Positions 43,551 through 50,864 of a stretch of DNA of 64,000 nucleotides are shown piece after piece. Origin of the DNA: Streptomyces deccanensis (GTDB lineage: Bacteria > Actinomycetota > Actinomycetes > Streptomycetales > Streptomycetaceae); contig NZ_CP092431.1 in the NCBI RefSeq assembly GCF_022385335.1, forward strand, positions 620,001-684,000, written 5' to 3'. The position numbers and the translations under genes were made by a program. How positions within the stretch are numbered: position 1 is the first letter of the stretch; each line of letters opens with the position of its first letter. Under the pieces are notes generated by a model. It was not told where the DNA came from, did not search any database, and worked only from the letters and a program-made list of their open reading frames with translations.

Positions 43551-44930
43551 TCAGGCACCGGAGACAGGCACTTCACCCACGAGGTCGCTGCCGTCGGCCT
43601 GGGCGGGCGCCGCGCTCGCGGTCTTCTCCTCCGCCTTCACCTGCCAGGCCGGCTTCTTGCGCAGCAGCATCAGACAGCCCAGAGCCACGACGTTCGCCGA
43701 CGCCATGTACACCCCGATGAGCCACGACTTCCCGCTCTCGGTGAAGATGGCCGTGGCGATGATCGGTGCGAGCCCACCGCCCACGATGGAACCGAGCTGG
43801 TATGCGAGCGAGATGCCCGTGTACCGGATCTTCGGCGGGAAGTTCTCCGTCAGCAGCGCTGGTATGCAGGCGAAGGAGAGGCAGCTGGAGGTGACCACCA
43901 GCACGCCCCCGAGCATGGCGAGCATGAGGTTGCCGGAGTCGAACAACGGGAACAGGAGCAGTGCCGTGAGCCCCTGCATGGCGGCCCCCGCCACGAGCAC
44001 CGGACGGAGACCGACGCGGTCGGCGAGACGGGCGAAATAGATCACGGCCGGGATGGCGACCACCCCGCACGTCATGGCGATCCACAGCAGCGAGGAACGG
44101 CTGTAGCCGACGGCACTCGTCCCGTAGGTCAGCGAGTACGTCTGCACTATGTAGGTGGAGATCCCCGGTACACCGGCGACGATCAGGGTCTTGAGCAGCG
44201 TGCCGCCGTGCGAGCGCAACACCTCCAGCACGGGCACCGCCTCCGGTTCCCGGGCGACCGACGCCTCGAACAGAGGGCTCTCGCTCAGCTTCCGGCGGGC
44301 CAGCATCCCGATCACGATGAGGACCACACTGCTGACGAAGGCGATCCGCCAGCCCCAGACGGTGAAGGCGTCCCCGGTGGCAGCCTCCAGTCCGATCAGG
44401 ACGAGGTTGGACAGCACCAGTGCGAACGCGGGTCCGACGGCCGGCGCGGAGGCGTAGAGAGCTCTCCGGTTCGGCGGCGCGTGTTCGATGGCCATCGAGA
44501 CGGCACCGCCCCACTCACCGCCCATGGCGAGGCCCTGGACGATGCGCAGGACCACGAGCAGAGCAGGAGCCCACACCCCGATCTGGGCGTAGGTCGGCAC
44601 CAGCCCGACGCAGACGGTCGAGATGCCCATGATCAGAAGCGTCACGACGAGCATCCGCTTCCGGCCGATGCGGTCACCGAAGTGACCGGCGATGACGCCT
44701 CCGAGCGGACGTGCCACGAATCCCACCGTGAGCGTCGCCATGGCCCCGAGCTGCCCCACCACCGGGTCGCCGGTGGGGAAGTACAGCGGACCGAACACCA
44801 GGACCGCGCAGAGCGCGTAGACGAAGAAGTCGTACCACTCGAGCGTGGTACCGATGAACGTTGCCAGGACAACTCGACGAGCATCCCGCGCTCGTGTGCG
44901 CGCGTCGTCATTGGCGTGCGACAGGGACAT
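43551..44930 (-). CDS. MFS transporter of the metabolite:H+ symporter (MHS) family
   Basis: Proton-coupled importer, 459 residues and twelve helices. ATG 44930 gives MSLSHANDD; the frame is open further up but without a ribosome site. Family marks: ATFIGTTLEWYDFFVYALCA in helix 1, ARPLGGVIAGHFGDRIGRKR in the 2-3 loop, QGLAMGGEWGGAVSMAIEHA in helix 4-5, the ShiA/ProP/KgtP pattern. Members carry carboxylates, shikimate, betaine or alpha-ketoglutarate. It is head of a set with cupins and a deacetylase on the opposite strand and a MarR-FCD regulator, so the substrate is probably an organic acid. No His or Ser residue fixes specificity. Confidence 0.92.
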   Translation of the reverse strand: MSLSHANDDARTRARDARRVVLATFIGTTLEWYDFFVYALCAVLVFGPLYFPTGDPVVGQLGAMATLTVGFVARPLGGVIAGHFGDRIGRKRMLVVTLLIMGISTVCVGLVPTYAQIGVWAPALLVVLRIVQGLAMGGEWGGAVSMAIEHAPPNRRALYASAPAVGPAFALVLSNLVLIGLEAATGDAFTVWGWRIAFVSSVVLIVIGMLARRKLSESPLFEASVAREPEAVPVLEVLRSHGGTLLKTLIVAGVPGISTYIVQTYSLTYGTSAVGYSRSSLLWIAMTCGVVAIPAVIYFARLADRVGLRPVLVAGAAMQGLTALLLFPLFDSGNLMLAMLGGVLVVTSSCLSFACIPALLTENFPPKIRYTGISLAYQLGSIVGGGLAPIIATAIFTESGKSWLIGVYMASANVVALGCLMLLRKKPAWQVKAEEKTASAAPAQADGSDLVGEVPVSGA

Positions 44931-45091
44931 GGCTTTTCCGCTTCCGTGAAGAGGGCGACCCGATGCCCGGGTCAAGAGGGTAGTGCCGCACGGTTGCCCC
45001 GACGGGGCAGCCATGGGCCTGCTGAAGATTTCGCTGTTCCGTGGGGCTGAAGATGGGGCAGTTCGCGCCCATACCCGGCCTTTTCCAGTTG

Positions 45092-45628
45092 TCAGCCGGT
45101 CTTTTCGGATTCCTGGATGAGGGGGTAGTCGGGCATCCAGACCACGTCGAAGCGCTTCTCTGTTTCACCCAACTGTTCAGCGGTGGGGGCCCCATGAGGA
45201 TCGAGATAGTGGAGGGTTCCCTCGAAGCCACCAGGTGCGTAGAACGCGATGAAGCGGGTCTTGGGAGCGGCGAACGCCCACGAGTGGGCCCAGCCTGTCG
45301 GCAGCAACCCGAAGTCACCTGGGTGGAGATCGGTGACCATGCGGTTGCCTTTCCTGTCGTCCTGCCAGACGCGGAGAACGCCACTCAGGACGTAGACACC
45401 CTCGGTCGTGTCGTGGTGGTAATGGGGAGGCGTGGGCGGTGCCGTGTCGCCTTCGCAGTACGTCAGACCCATGTGGCCTTCGGTGTCTTCCTGGCGGGTG
45501 AGCAGAGTGCGGAGGCTGCTGCGGACAGCGATGTGCTCACCCTCCCCGGCCCTGAGCACATAGGGAGCTCCCTTACCGACTTTGTCGAGCGATATGTATC
45601 CGGGGATACGCGTTCCTTCATCCGTCAT
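45092..45628 (-). CDS. Quercetinase-like cupin protein
   Basis: Cupin of 178 residues, perhaps a dioxygenase or isomerase. ATG 45628 has AAGGAG 6 bases upstream. The metal-binding motif is PHYHHDTTEGVYVLSGVLRV (His-x-His and Glu) with the second motif LLPTGWAHSWAF (His). LTYCEGDTAPPTPP precedes it. The length and the N-terminal strand segment fit a single-domain relative of quercetin 2,3-dioxygenase. It faces the deacetylase gene across a 379-base region containing an operator-like dyad. Confidence 0.82.
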   Translation of the reverse strand: MTDEGTRIPGYISLDKVGKGAPYVLRAGEGEHIAVRSSLRTLLTRQEDTEGHMGLTYCEGDTAPPTPPHYHHDTTEGVYVLSGVLRVWQDDRKGNRMVTDLHPGDFGLLPTGWAHSWAFAAPKTRFIAFYAPGGFEGTLHYLDPHGAPTAEQLGETEKRFDVVWMPDYPLIQESEKTG

Positions 45629-46007
45629 CGATGACTCCTTGCAATGCTTTTTACGGTTTCGTCGGCGTGTGGCTTTTCCGCACTGGGACTGCGCGGTAAG
45701 CAGAAGTGGTCCCGCCCGGGCAACTCAGGGGTGGCCTGGTGTGCCTGGGGGGAGGCTGGCCGCGCCGCGCACGAGACGGCGTCCGGGGAGGCCCCACCGG
45801 GAGCCGACGCGAGGAAGCTACCAATGCATGCGGCCGCATACAATAGTCGCGATAGCTACCACCTTGCATGCACTAGTGCTATCGTTCGCACGCCACCGAG
45901 GCGTCATGCGCGGTCACTGACCGGACACCTGCCGGACGTGCGGCAGCGATCTCCCTGAAACGGGCTTCCGGCACCCGATCGCCAGCAAGAGGGCAAGGAG
46001 GACCTGC
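45629..46007. promoter_or_regulatory. Divergent regulatory region of the cupin/deacetylase cassette
   Basis: No gene. The right half (45820-45910) is locally AT-rich and full of GCATGC/GCATAC words, including the dyad at 45828-45839, GCATGC at 45864-45869 and CGCGATAGC/GCTATCG repeats. The promoter of the plus-strand deacetylase gene probably lies here; its ribosome site AAGGAGG is at 45995-46001. Confidence 0.5.
45828..45839. promoter_or_regulatory. ATGC-GGCC-GCAT operator-like dyad
   Basis: A perfect dyad with ATGC arms and a 4-base spacer. The same arms and spacing recur at 48309-48320 at the start of the MarR-FCD gene (ATGC-GGCA-GCAT). This makes it a candidate site of that regulator. 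Confidence 0.55.
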
Positions 46008-46787
46008 ATGTCAGCTGTCTCCAACCGACGGGGCACGCTCTGCCTGACCGTCGACAATCTCGGCATGGCACTCGCTGTCGGCCGACGTCGTGCGGCTCGC
46101 CCGGACGCGGACGAGCCCGGACTCCGCCGCGGCGTGCCGGCCTTCCTCGAGCTGTTCGCGGAGCTACGTCTGCGGGCGACCTTCTTCGTCGAGGGGTGGA
46201 ACGCGTTGCATCACCCCGATGTGATCGAGCGGATCGCCTCGGCGGGACATGAGATCGGACTGCATGGTTGGGTGCACGAACGCTGGGCGGATGACCTTGA
46301 CGACCGAGCCCGTGAACAGTTGCTGTGGGACGGCACGGCAGCGCTGCGACGTGCGGGTTTCACTCCAGTGGCGTTCCGCGCACCCGGCGGTTACCGCGGC
46401 GGCCGCACGCTCGAAGTGCTGAGCGAGCTCGGGTACCGGATCGACAGCAGCATCGACGCCGGCACCGGCGCGCCGGGCACCACTCCGGAGATCATGCTGC
46501 TGCCGGGCGGACTCGTGGGCGTCCCGTGGACCTGGGACATGATCGACTTCTGGCAGTACGAGATGCGGCCCGACGGCGCCCAGCAGCCCGGTCGAGTGGC
46601 CGAAGACTGGATGGGGCTGCTTGAGGCTGCCGCGGAACGCGGCGGGTTGGTCACGCTGATCGTCCATCCGTTCGTGACCGGGGTCGACGCAGAGCGCATG
46701 GCGGCGCTCCGTCGCGTACTGGAGCACGCCATCGAGCACCCTCGCATCGACGTTCTGAGCGCGGAGCAGGTGGCAGCACGCATCTGA
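46008..46787 (+). CDS. Polysaccharide-deacetylase-fold hydrolase (PuuE/HpPgdA-like)
   Basis: Metal-dependent amidohydrolase of the NodB fold, 259 residues, no signal peptide. ATG 46008 has AAGGAGG 6 bases upstream. Motif 1 is LCLTVDNLG, Asp-containing but not the T-F-D-D of peptidoglycan deacetylases; motif 2 is IGLHGWVHE (metal His pair); motif 3 is FRAPGGYRGG; motif 5 is VTLIVHPFVTG with the late His. The TVDN and HGWxHE forms resemble the PuuE allantoinase/cyclic imidase branch. With two cupins and a carboxylate importer, a cytoplasmic small-molecule substrate (cyclic imide or N-acyl compound) is more likely than a polysaccharide. Confidence 0.85.
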   Translation: MSAVSNRRGTLCLTVDNLGMALAVGRRRAARPDADEPGLRRGVPAFLELFAELRLRATFFVEGWNALHHPDVIERIASAGHEIGLHGWVHERWADDLDDRAREQLLWDGTAALRRAGFTPVAFRAPGGYRGGRTLEVLSELGYRIDSSIDAGTGAPGTTPEIMLLPGGLVGVPWTWDMIDFWQYEMRPDGAQQPGRVAEDWMGLLEAAAERGGLVTLIVHPFVTGVDAERMAALRRVLEHAIEHPRIDVLSAEQVAARI

Positions 46788-46854
46788 GACGGCCGTCGGC
46801 AACACGGTGGACGGACGCCGAACGGCGAAACGTCTTCATTGAGGAGAGCGAAAC

Positions 46855-47289
46855 ATGGAAGAAGGAAACCCGGGCATCACCACTGGGGCTCTCCAGCCGG
46901 TGATTCTCCGCGTGTACAGCGACGCCGCAGGTGAGAGCCATTTCGAGGACATCCGGATGCCGGGGGGTCACCGGCGTTCCGATGTGTCGACGTCTGTCGC
47001 CTGGTGGTCGGAGAGGATGCCGGTGCGCCATGTGATCTGGCGGCGAGTGGAGGAGGAGGCTCCGCCCACGACACCGCACAACGCGCCGCGGCGCCAACTG
47101 ATCGTGCCGCTCTCCGGCGGAGTCGAGTTGGAAGTCAGCACGGGAGAGCGGCGCACCGTACTGCCCGGACAGATCATTCTCGTGGAGGACACCACGGGGA
47201 AGGGGCACGTCACGCGTGCCCTCGATGACTCGACACGCGTCACGCTGATGCTTGAGCTCGGTGACGAGGAACTCTTCGGACACCAGTGA
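46855..47289 (+). CDS. Small cupin-fold protein
   Basis: Protein of 144 residues with a double-stranded beta-helix. ATG 46855 has GAGGAG upstream. The cupin core is TPHNAPRRQLIVPLSGGVEL then LPGQIILVEDTTGKGHVTRA; only one plausible metal His remains in each motif, so it may be a binding protein or a metal-poor enzyme. An N-terminal strand region (ILRVYSDAAGESHFEDI) with a distal His is conserved in uncharacterised relatives of this type. Cotranscription with the deacetylase gene (67-base gap) is likely. Confidence 0.7.
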   Translation: MEEGNPGITTGALQPVILRVYSDAAGESHFEDIRMPGGHRRSDVSTSVAWWSERMPVRHVIWRRVEEEAPPTTPHNAPRRQLIVPLSGGVELEVSTGERRTVLPGQIILVEDTTGKGHVTRALDDSTRVTLMLELGDEELFGHQ

Positions 47290-47309
47290 CCTTGGGGCGG
47301 ACGCGCTCG

Positions 47310-48320
47310 CTAGGAGTCGAGCGGGACTCGGTCGTCGGCGTAGGCCATCGCCTCGTACAGCCGAGAGGGGGTGTAGTCATGGGCTCGCGCTGCCGCTTCG
47401 ATCAGTTCGGGTTCTCCGCTCGCCACCGCGTCGACGATGCGGGCGTGGACGGCGAGACGCTCGTAGAGGTACTGCCGGAGGTTGTGCGTCGGCACGACGC
47501 GTTCCACGTGCGATTCGATCGCGTCGAGCAGGTTGAGGTAGAGCGTCCGCAGGACGTCGTTCTGGCAGCAGGACGCGATCTGTCGATGCAGTTCCCAGCC
47601 GGCTCGGAAGAACTCCTCCGGCTCTTCGGTCAGTCGCGACATGCTCAGGACGCGTGCGCCGAGGTCGTTCAGGACGGACGGCCTCGCGTGCCGGGCCGCG
47701 TCGAGAAGCAGGGGAAGTTCGAGGGCCTCCCGGGTGGCCGCGATGTCGCGCAGGGACGTCGATTCGGACGTCACCGCGAGCACGGTTTCCCCGAACGGCA
47801 GGAACTGCTCGAGGTTTTCGGTGGCCGTCTCCTCGGCTTCCTCGGCTCCCGGCTCGTCGAGCACCTTACGCATCAGGGTGGTCAACGCGGCAGCCTCCTC
47901 GTCTGTGAGGCGTGTACCGAAGTGCTTCTGGACGGAGGAGTGGTGTACCGACAGCACCCTGAAGTAGACGTCCTGTCCGTGCTCGGTCAGTACGACGTCC
48001 AAGTTCCGTCGATCGCGCTCCGAGGGACGGCGCTCGACCAGCCCTTCCTCCTCCATCCTCTTGGCCAGCCGGCTGACGCCGCTCTGACTGAACCGCGAGC
48101 GTCGCAGCAGTTCGTTCTGGGGAAGGGTGCCGCCGGCCTCTGTCAGCCTGGTGATCACGGAGTACCACTCCAGCGGGATCCCAGCGGTCTCTTCGAGATC
48201 ATGGGACAGACCACGCACGACCTGGGCGCTGGCGTCCCGGACCACCTCCCACGCCCTCAGCCGTGCACTGTCCAGATCGCGTCCCGCGCTGCCCTTCCCC
48301 GTAAACATATGCGGCAGCAT
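47310..48320 (-). CDS. MarR-type HTH fused to an FCD ligand-binding domain
   Basis: Regulator with an unusual domain pair, about 336 residues. The N-terminal ~150 residues are a MarR wHTH: GIPLEWYSVITRLTEAGG, RSRFSQSGVSRLAKRMEEEG, ERRPSERDRRNLDVVLTEHG. The C-terminal ~165 residues are an FCD domain, normally attached to GntR HTHs: RDIAATREALELPLL, FFRAGWELHRQIASCCQNDV, LAVHARIVDAVASGEPELIE, then a final His in RAHDYTPSR; these hold the FCD metal/ligand His and Glu. FCD domains bind carboxylates, which suits the MHS transporter in the cassette. Start is uncertain: ATG 48320 has GAGG close by, ATG 48308 and ATG 48374 are alternatives; an operator-like dyad overlaps the first two. Confidence 0.82.
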   Translation of the reverse strand: MLPHMFTGKGSAGRDLDSARLRAWEVVRDASAQVVRGLSHDLEETAGIPLEWYSVITRLTEAGGTLPQNELLRRSRFSQSGVSRLAKRMEEEGLVERRPSERDRRNLDVVLTEHGQDVYFRVLSVHHSSVQKHFGTRLTDEEAAALTTLMRKVLDEPGAEEAEETATENLEQFLPFGETVLAVTSESTSLRDIAATREALELPLLLDAARHARPSVLNDLGARVLSMSRLTEEPEEFFRAGWELHRQIASCCQNDVLRTLYLNLLDAIESHVERVVPTHNLRQYLYERLAVHARIVDAVASGEPELIEAAARAHDYTPSRLYEAMAYADDRVPLDS

Positions 48321-48321
48321 A
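48308..48321. promoter_or_regulatory. TATGC-N4-GCATA dyad at the start of the MarR-FCD gene
   Basis: A perfect dyad with the spacer GGCA, sitting on the candidate start codons. Same arms and spacing as 45828-45839. Suggests autorepression. Confidence 0.55.
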
Positions 48322-48554
48322 CACCTCGGGCCCGCAAGACCATCGCCACCGGAGATGGATGCTTGCAGACTCATACACTGCCTGCATGGTTCCGGTCAGC
48401 TTCGGGCAGCCGCTCAGGAGGCCGACACGGTCGGAACCGGCGATCACGGCGCCGGTGCACGCGGCCGCCCTCACCGCCATGCACCCTGGGCGAGCAGTGA
48501 TCGGGAGCCGACAATCCCGCTTTGCGCCAACCAAAAGCCCTTGTCACAGGCCGC

Positions 48555-49733
48555 CTACCGCCGTACCCGGGGCATTCCCAGGCCGATCCACGAGATGATC
48601 TCGCGTTGGATCTCGTTGTTGCCGCCGCCGAAGGTGAAGATGACGGCCGAGCGGTAGCCGCGTTCGAGTTCGCCGTGGAGGACCGCGCCGGTGGAGCCCT
48701 CCTTGAGGGCGCCCGCGGCGGCGACGATCTCCATGAGCCAGGCGTAGGCGTCGCGGCGGGCCTCGGAGCCGTAGACCTTGACGGCGGAGGCGTCCTGGGG
48801 GGTGAGGGTGCCCTCCTGGAGGGCGCTGACCATGCGCCAGTTGAGGAGCTTGAGGGCGTCGAGCCTCGTGTGGGTCTGGGCGAGGCGGCGGCGGACCCAG
48901 GGCACGTCGATGACGCGGCGGCCGTCGGCGAGCTTGGTCTCCATGGCCCAGCGCTGGACGTTGTGCAGGGAGCGGATGGCCATGGTGCCGTGGGCGGCGA
49001 GGGTGACGCGTTCGTGGTTGAGCTGGTTGGTGATCAGCCGCCAGCCCTTGTTCTCCTCGCCGACGCGGCGGGAGACGGGGACGCGGATGTTCTCGTAGTA
49101 GCTGGCGGTCGTGTCGTGGGAGGCGAGGGTGTTGATGAGGGTGCAGGAGTAGCCGGGTTCGGTGGTCGGGACGAGGAGCATGGTGATGCCCTTGTGCGGC
49201 GGGGCCTCGGGGTCGGTACGGGTGGCCAGCCAGACCCAGTCGGCCGTGTCGCCGTTGGTGGTCCAGATCTTCTGCCCGTTGACCACGTACTCGTCGCCGT
49301 CCCGGACCGCGCGGGTCTTCAGGGAGGCCAGGTCCGTGCCGGCGTCCGGCTCGCTGTAGCCGATGGCGAAGTCGATCTCGCCGGAGAGGACGCGCGGCAG
49401 GAAGTAGGACTTCTGCTCGTCCGTGCCGTACTGCATGATCGTCGGTCCGACGGTGTTGAGCGCCATCAGCGGCAGGGGGACGCCGGCCTGGGCGGCCTCG
49501 TCGAAGAAGATGAACTGTTCGATGGCGGTCAGGCCGCGTCCGCCGTACTCCTCGGGCCAGCCGACGCCCAGCCAGCCGTCGGCGCCGAGGCGGCGGATGG
49601 TCTCGCGGTAGAACCGTTTCTGGGCCGCCGGGTCGGTGTGCCGGGTGTACGCGCCGTCCGGGACCAACTCGGCGAAGTAGGCGCGCAGTTCGGTGCGCAG
49701 CCGCTGCTGCTCGGGCGTGTATTCGAGGTGCAC
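48555..49733 (-). CDS. Acyl-CoA dehydrogenase (FadE type)
   Basis: FAD-dependent alpha,beta-dehydrogenation of an acyl-CoA, 392 residues. GTG 49733 has GGAGG 5 bases upstream. N-terminal helical domain, then FAIGYSEPDAGTDLASLKTR and KIWTTNGDTADWVWLATRT (FAD and substrate loops of the beta domain), and a C-terminal helical domain with VYGSEARRDAYAWLMEIVAA and FTFGGGNNEIQREIISWIGL. The catalytic Glu position near the end cannot be fixed by eye. The form resembles actinobacterial FadE proteins of steroid and branched-chain catabolism. A KstR-like palindrome lies 44 bases upstream. Confidence 0.92.
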   Translation of the reverse strand: MHLEYTPEQQRLRTELRAYFAELVPDGAYTRHTDPAAQKRFYRETIRRLGADGWLGVGWPEEYGGRGLTAIEQFIFFDEAAQAGVPLPLMALNTVGPTIMQYGTDEQKSYFLPRVLSGEIDFAIGYSEPDAGTDLASLKTRAVRDGDEYVVNGQKIWTTNGDTADWVWLATRTDPEAPPHKGITMLLVPTTEPGYSCTLINTLASHDTTASYYENIRVPVSRRVGEENKGWRLITNQLNHERVTLAAHGTMAIRSLHNVQRWAMETKLADGRRVIDVPWVRRRLAQTHTRLDALKLLNWRMVSALQEGTLTPQDASAVKVYGSEARRDAYAWLMEIVAAAGALKEGSTGAVLHGELERGYRSAVIFTFGGGNNEIQREIISWIGLGMPRVRR

Positions 49734-49776
49734 GGCGCCTCCAGGCTCCCCAAGGCCGACCTGACGGCGCACACGC

Positions 49777-49790
49777 TAGAACGTGTTCCA
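49777..49790. promoter_or_regulatory. KstR-like operator upstream of the acyl-CoA dehydrogenase
   Basis: TAGAACGTGTTCCA fits the TnnAACnnGTTnnA motif I recall for the mycobacterial cholesterol regulator KstR. An overlapping looser dyad, GTTCC (49785-49789) with GGAAC (49798-49802), is also present. Other TetR proteins may use similar sites. Confidence 0.5.
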
Positions 49791-49846
49791 GTAATTGGGA
49801 ACAGGCGGGGGCGACCCCCTTTTCACGGCACGGGGAGCGGTGCGGC

Positions 49847-50224
49847 TCAGTGGAGGATGGCGAGGAAGTCCATGCAGGCCTGGGCACACTCGCGGCAGGA
49901 CTCGGCGCCGTCCTCGGCGCCGGGGGTGTCGTCGAAGACGCGGGCGCACTCCAGGGCGACGGTGCGGCACCACTCCACCTGGAGGCGGATGGCGGACTCG
50001 TCGAGGCTGGTCTGCTCGGAGAGCATCCTGCACGTGGCGTCGCACACCTCCGCGCACATGATGCCCTTGCGTCGCATCTTCTCCTGGCCTTCGGGGCCGT
50101 CCGGATCGGCGAGGCTCGCCCTCAGCGCGCACGCACGCGCACATTCGGTGCAGGCCTGCGCACACGCGAAGCGGTCCTCGAGGAACCGGATGAGTTCCTG
50201 GTGGGATGTCGTCGTCGTGGTCAC
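49847..50224 (-). CDS. Cys-rich four-helix-bundle copper-binding protein (DUF326 type)
   Basis: Small protein of 125 residues with about thirteen Cys spaced along helices: FACAQACTECARACA, MCAEVCDATCRML, WCRTVALECARVF, SCRECAQACMDFL. This is the layout of DUF326 proteins and of the copper-storage protein Csp, where inward-facing Cys bind many Cu(I) ions. GTG 50224 opens VTTTTTSHQELIRF; no signal peptide, so it would act in the cytosol. A strong ribosome site is not seen. Older databases call relatives ferredoxins, which the spacing does not support. Confidence 0.85.
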   Translation of the reverse strand: MTTTTTSHQELIRFLEDRFACAQACTECARACALRASLADPDGPEGQEKMRRKGIMCAEVCDATCRMLSEQTSLDESAIRLQVEWCRTVALECARVFDDTPGAEDGAESCRECAQACMDFLAILH

Positions 50225-50426
50225 CCCGGGCGGGTAGCCGGAGGCGCCCCCGCCAAACACGACGGCGCACCCGCCGACCACGGGGTGCGACGACCGCCCC
50301 GCGCGCGTTTCGCCGGATTCCGTTTCCCGGTGGGCGGGGCAGGGCACCCGTCCACTCCCGGGCCGCTCGTACGACTCGTACGAAACGGGCTCGGTTCACT
50401 CGACATATTGGGGGTATTCATCCCTT

Positions 50427-50789
50427 ATGAACATGGAATGGACTGATATAGCCGCAGAACGCAGCGTACTGGGCGGTATCGCACCGTTCCTGGCGGGCGT
50501 CGTGGTGGTGGCCATGCTGATCGGCGCGCTCTGGCTGGGTGCCCGGGTGCGCGCCCGTGAACCGCGCCGACCGCGCCCCGACGAGCAGCCCCGGATCCCC
50601 GAAGGGGGCCCCGTCCACGAGGAGCGGCTGAACCGCGAACCGGACGAGATCCCCCAGAGCGACCGCCGGCTGACACCGTACGAGGTGCACGGCAACCAGG
50701 GGACCCGGCCGAGCCCGGAGAAGAAGCGGCCACGCTGGAGCAACAACAGCAGCGGCGGCTTCGGCAGCGGCGGCCTCGGCGCCCACTGA
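50427..50789 (+). CDS. DUF6479-type single-pass membrane protein
   Basis: Streptomyces-type small protein of 120 residues. One N-terminal helix (ILGG-like start then IAPFLAGVVVVAMLIGALWL, about residues 18-37), a basic RVRAREPRRPRP stretch, then a charged low-complexity tail with PEGGPVHEERLNREPDEIP and RRLTPYEVHGNQG, ending in a Gly/Ser run. I know the family as DUF6479, without assigned function. Probably the tail is cytoplasmic. It is monocistronic, closed by a very strong hairpin. Confidence 0.78.
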   Translation: MNMEWTDIAAERSVLGGIAPFLAGVVVVAMLIGALWLGARVRAREPRRPRPDEQPRIPEGGPVHEERLNREPDEIPQSDRRLTPYEVHGNQGTRPSPEKKRPRWSNNSSGGFGSGGLGAH

Positions 50790-50816
50790 CCCGAAAGGCC
50801 TCTGACACCGACAGCC

Positions 50817-50859
50817 CTGTGGGCGCCCTCCCCGCGAACGGCGGGGAGGGCGCCCACAG
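50817..50859. terminator. Strong bidirectional hairpin between DUF6479 and pobA
   Basis: A perfect 19-bp stem (50817-50835 with 50841-50859; core GGGCGCCCTCCCCGC) with a 5-base loop, located 27 bases after the DUF6479 stop and 5 bases from the pobA stop on the other strand. Confidence 0.9.
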
Positions 50860-50864
50860 CCGTG

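Noticed and set aside
49847..50224. Ferredoxin annotation for the Cys-rich protein
   Set aside because: Cys spacing is spread over helices (C-x3-C-x2-C repeats along the chain) and lacks a ferredoxin CxxCxxCxxxCP block; the DUF326/Csp-type copper binder fits.
48522..50237. 571-codon plus-strand ORF opposite the acyl-CoA dehydrogenase and copper-protein genes
   Set aside because: Spans two unrelated minus-strand genes and their intergenic DNA; low complexity.
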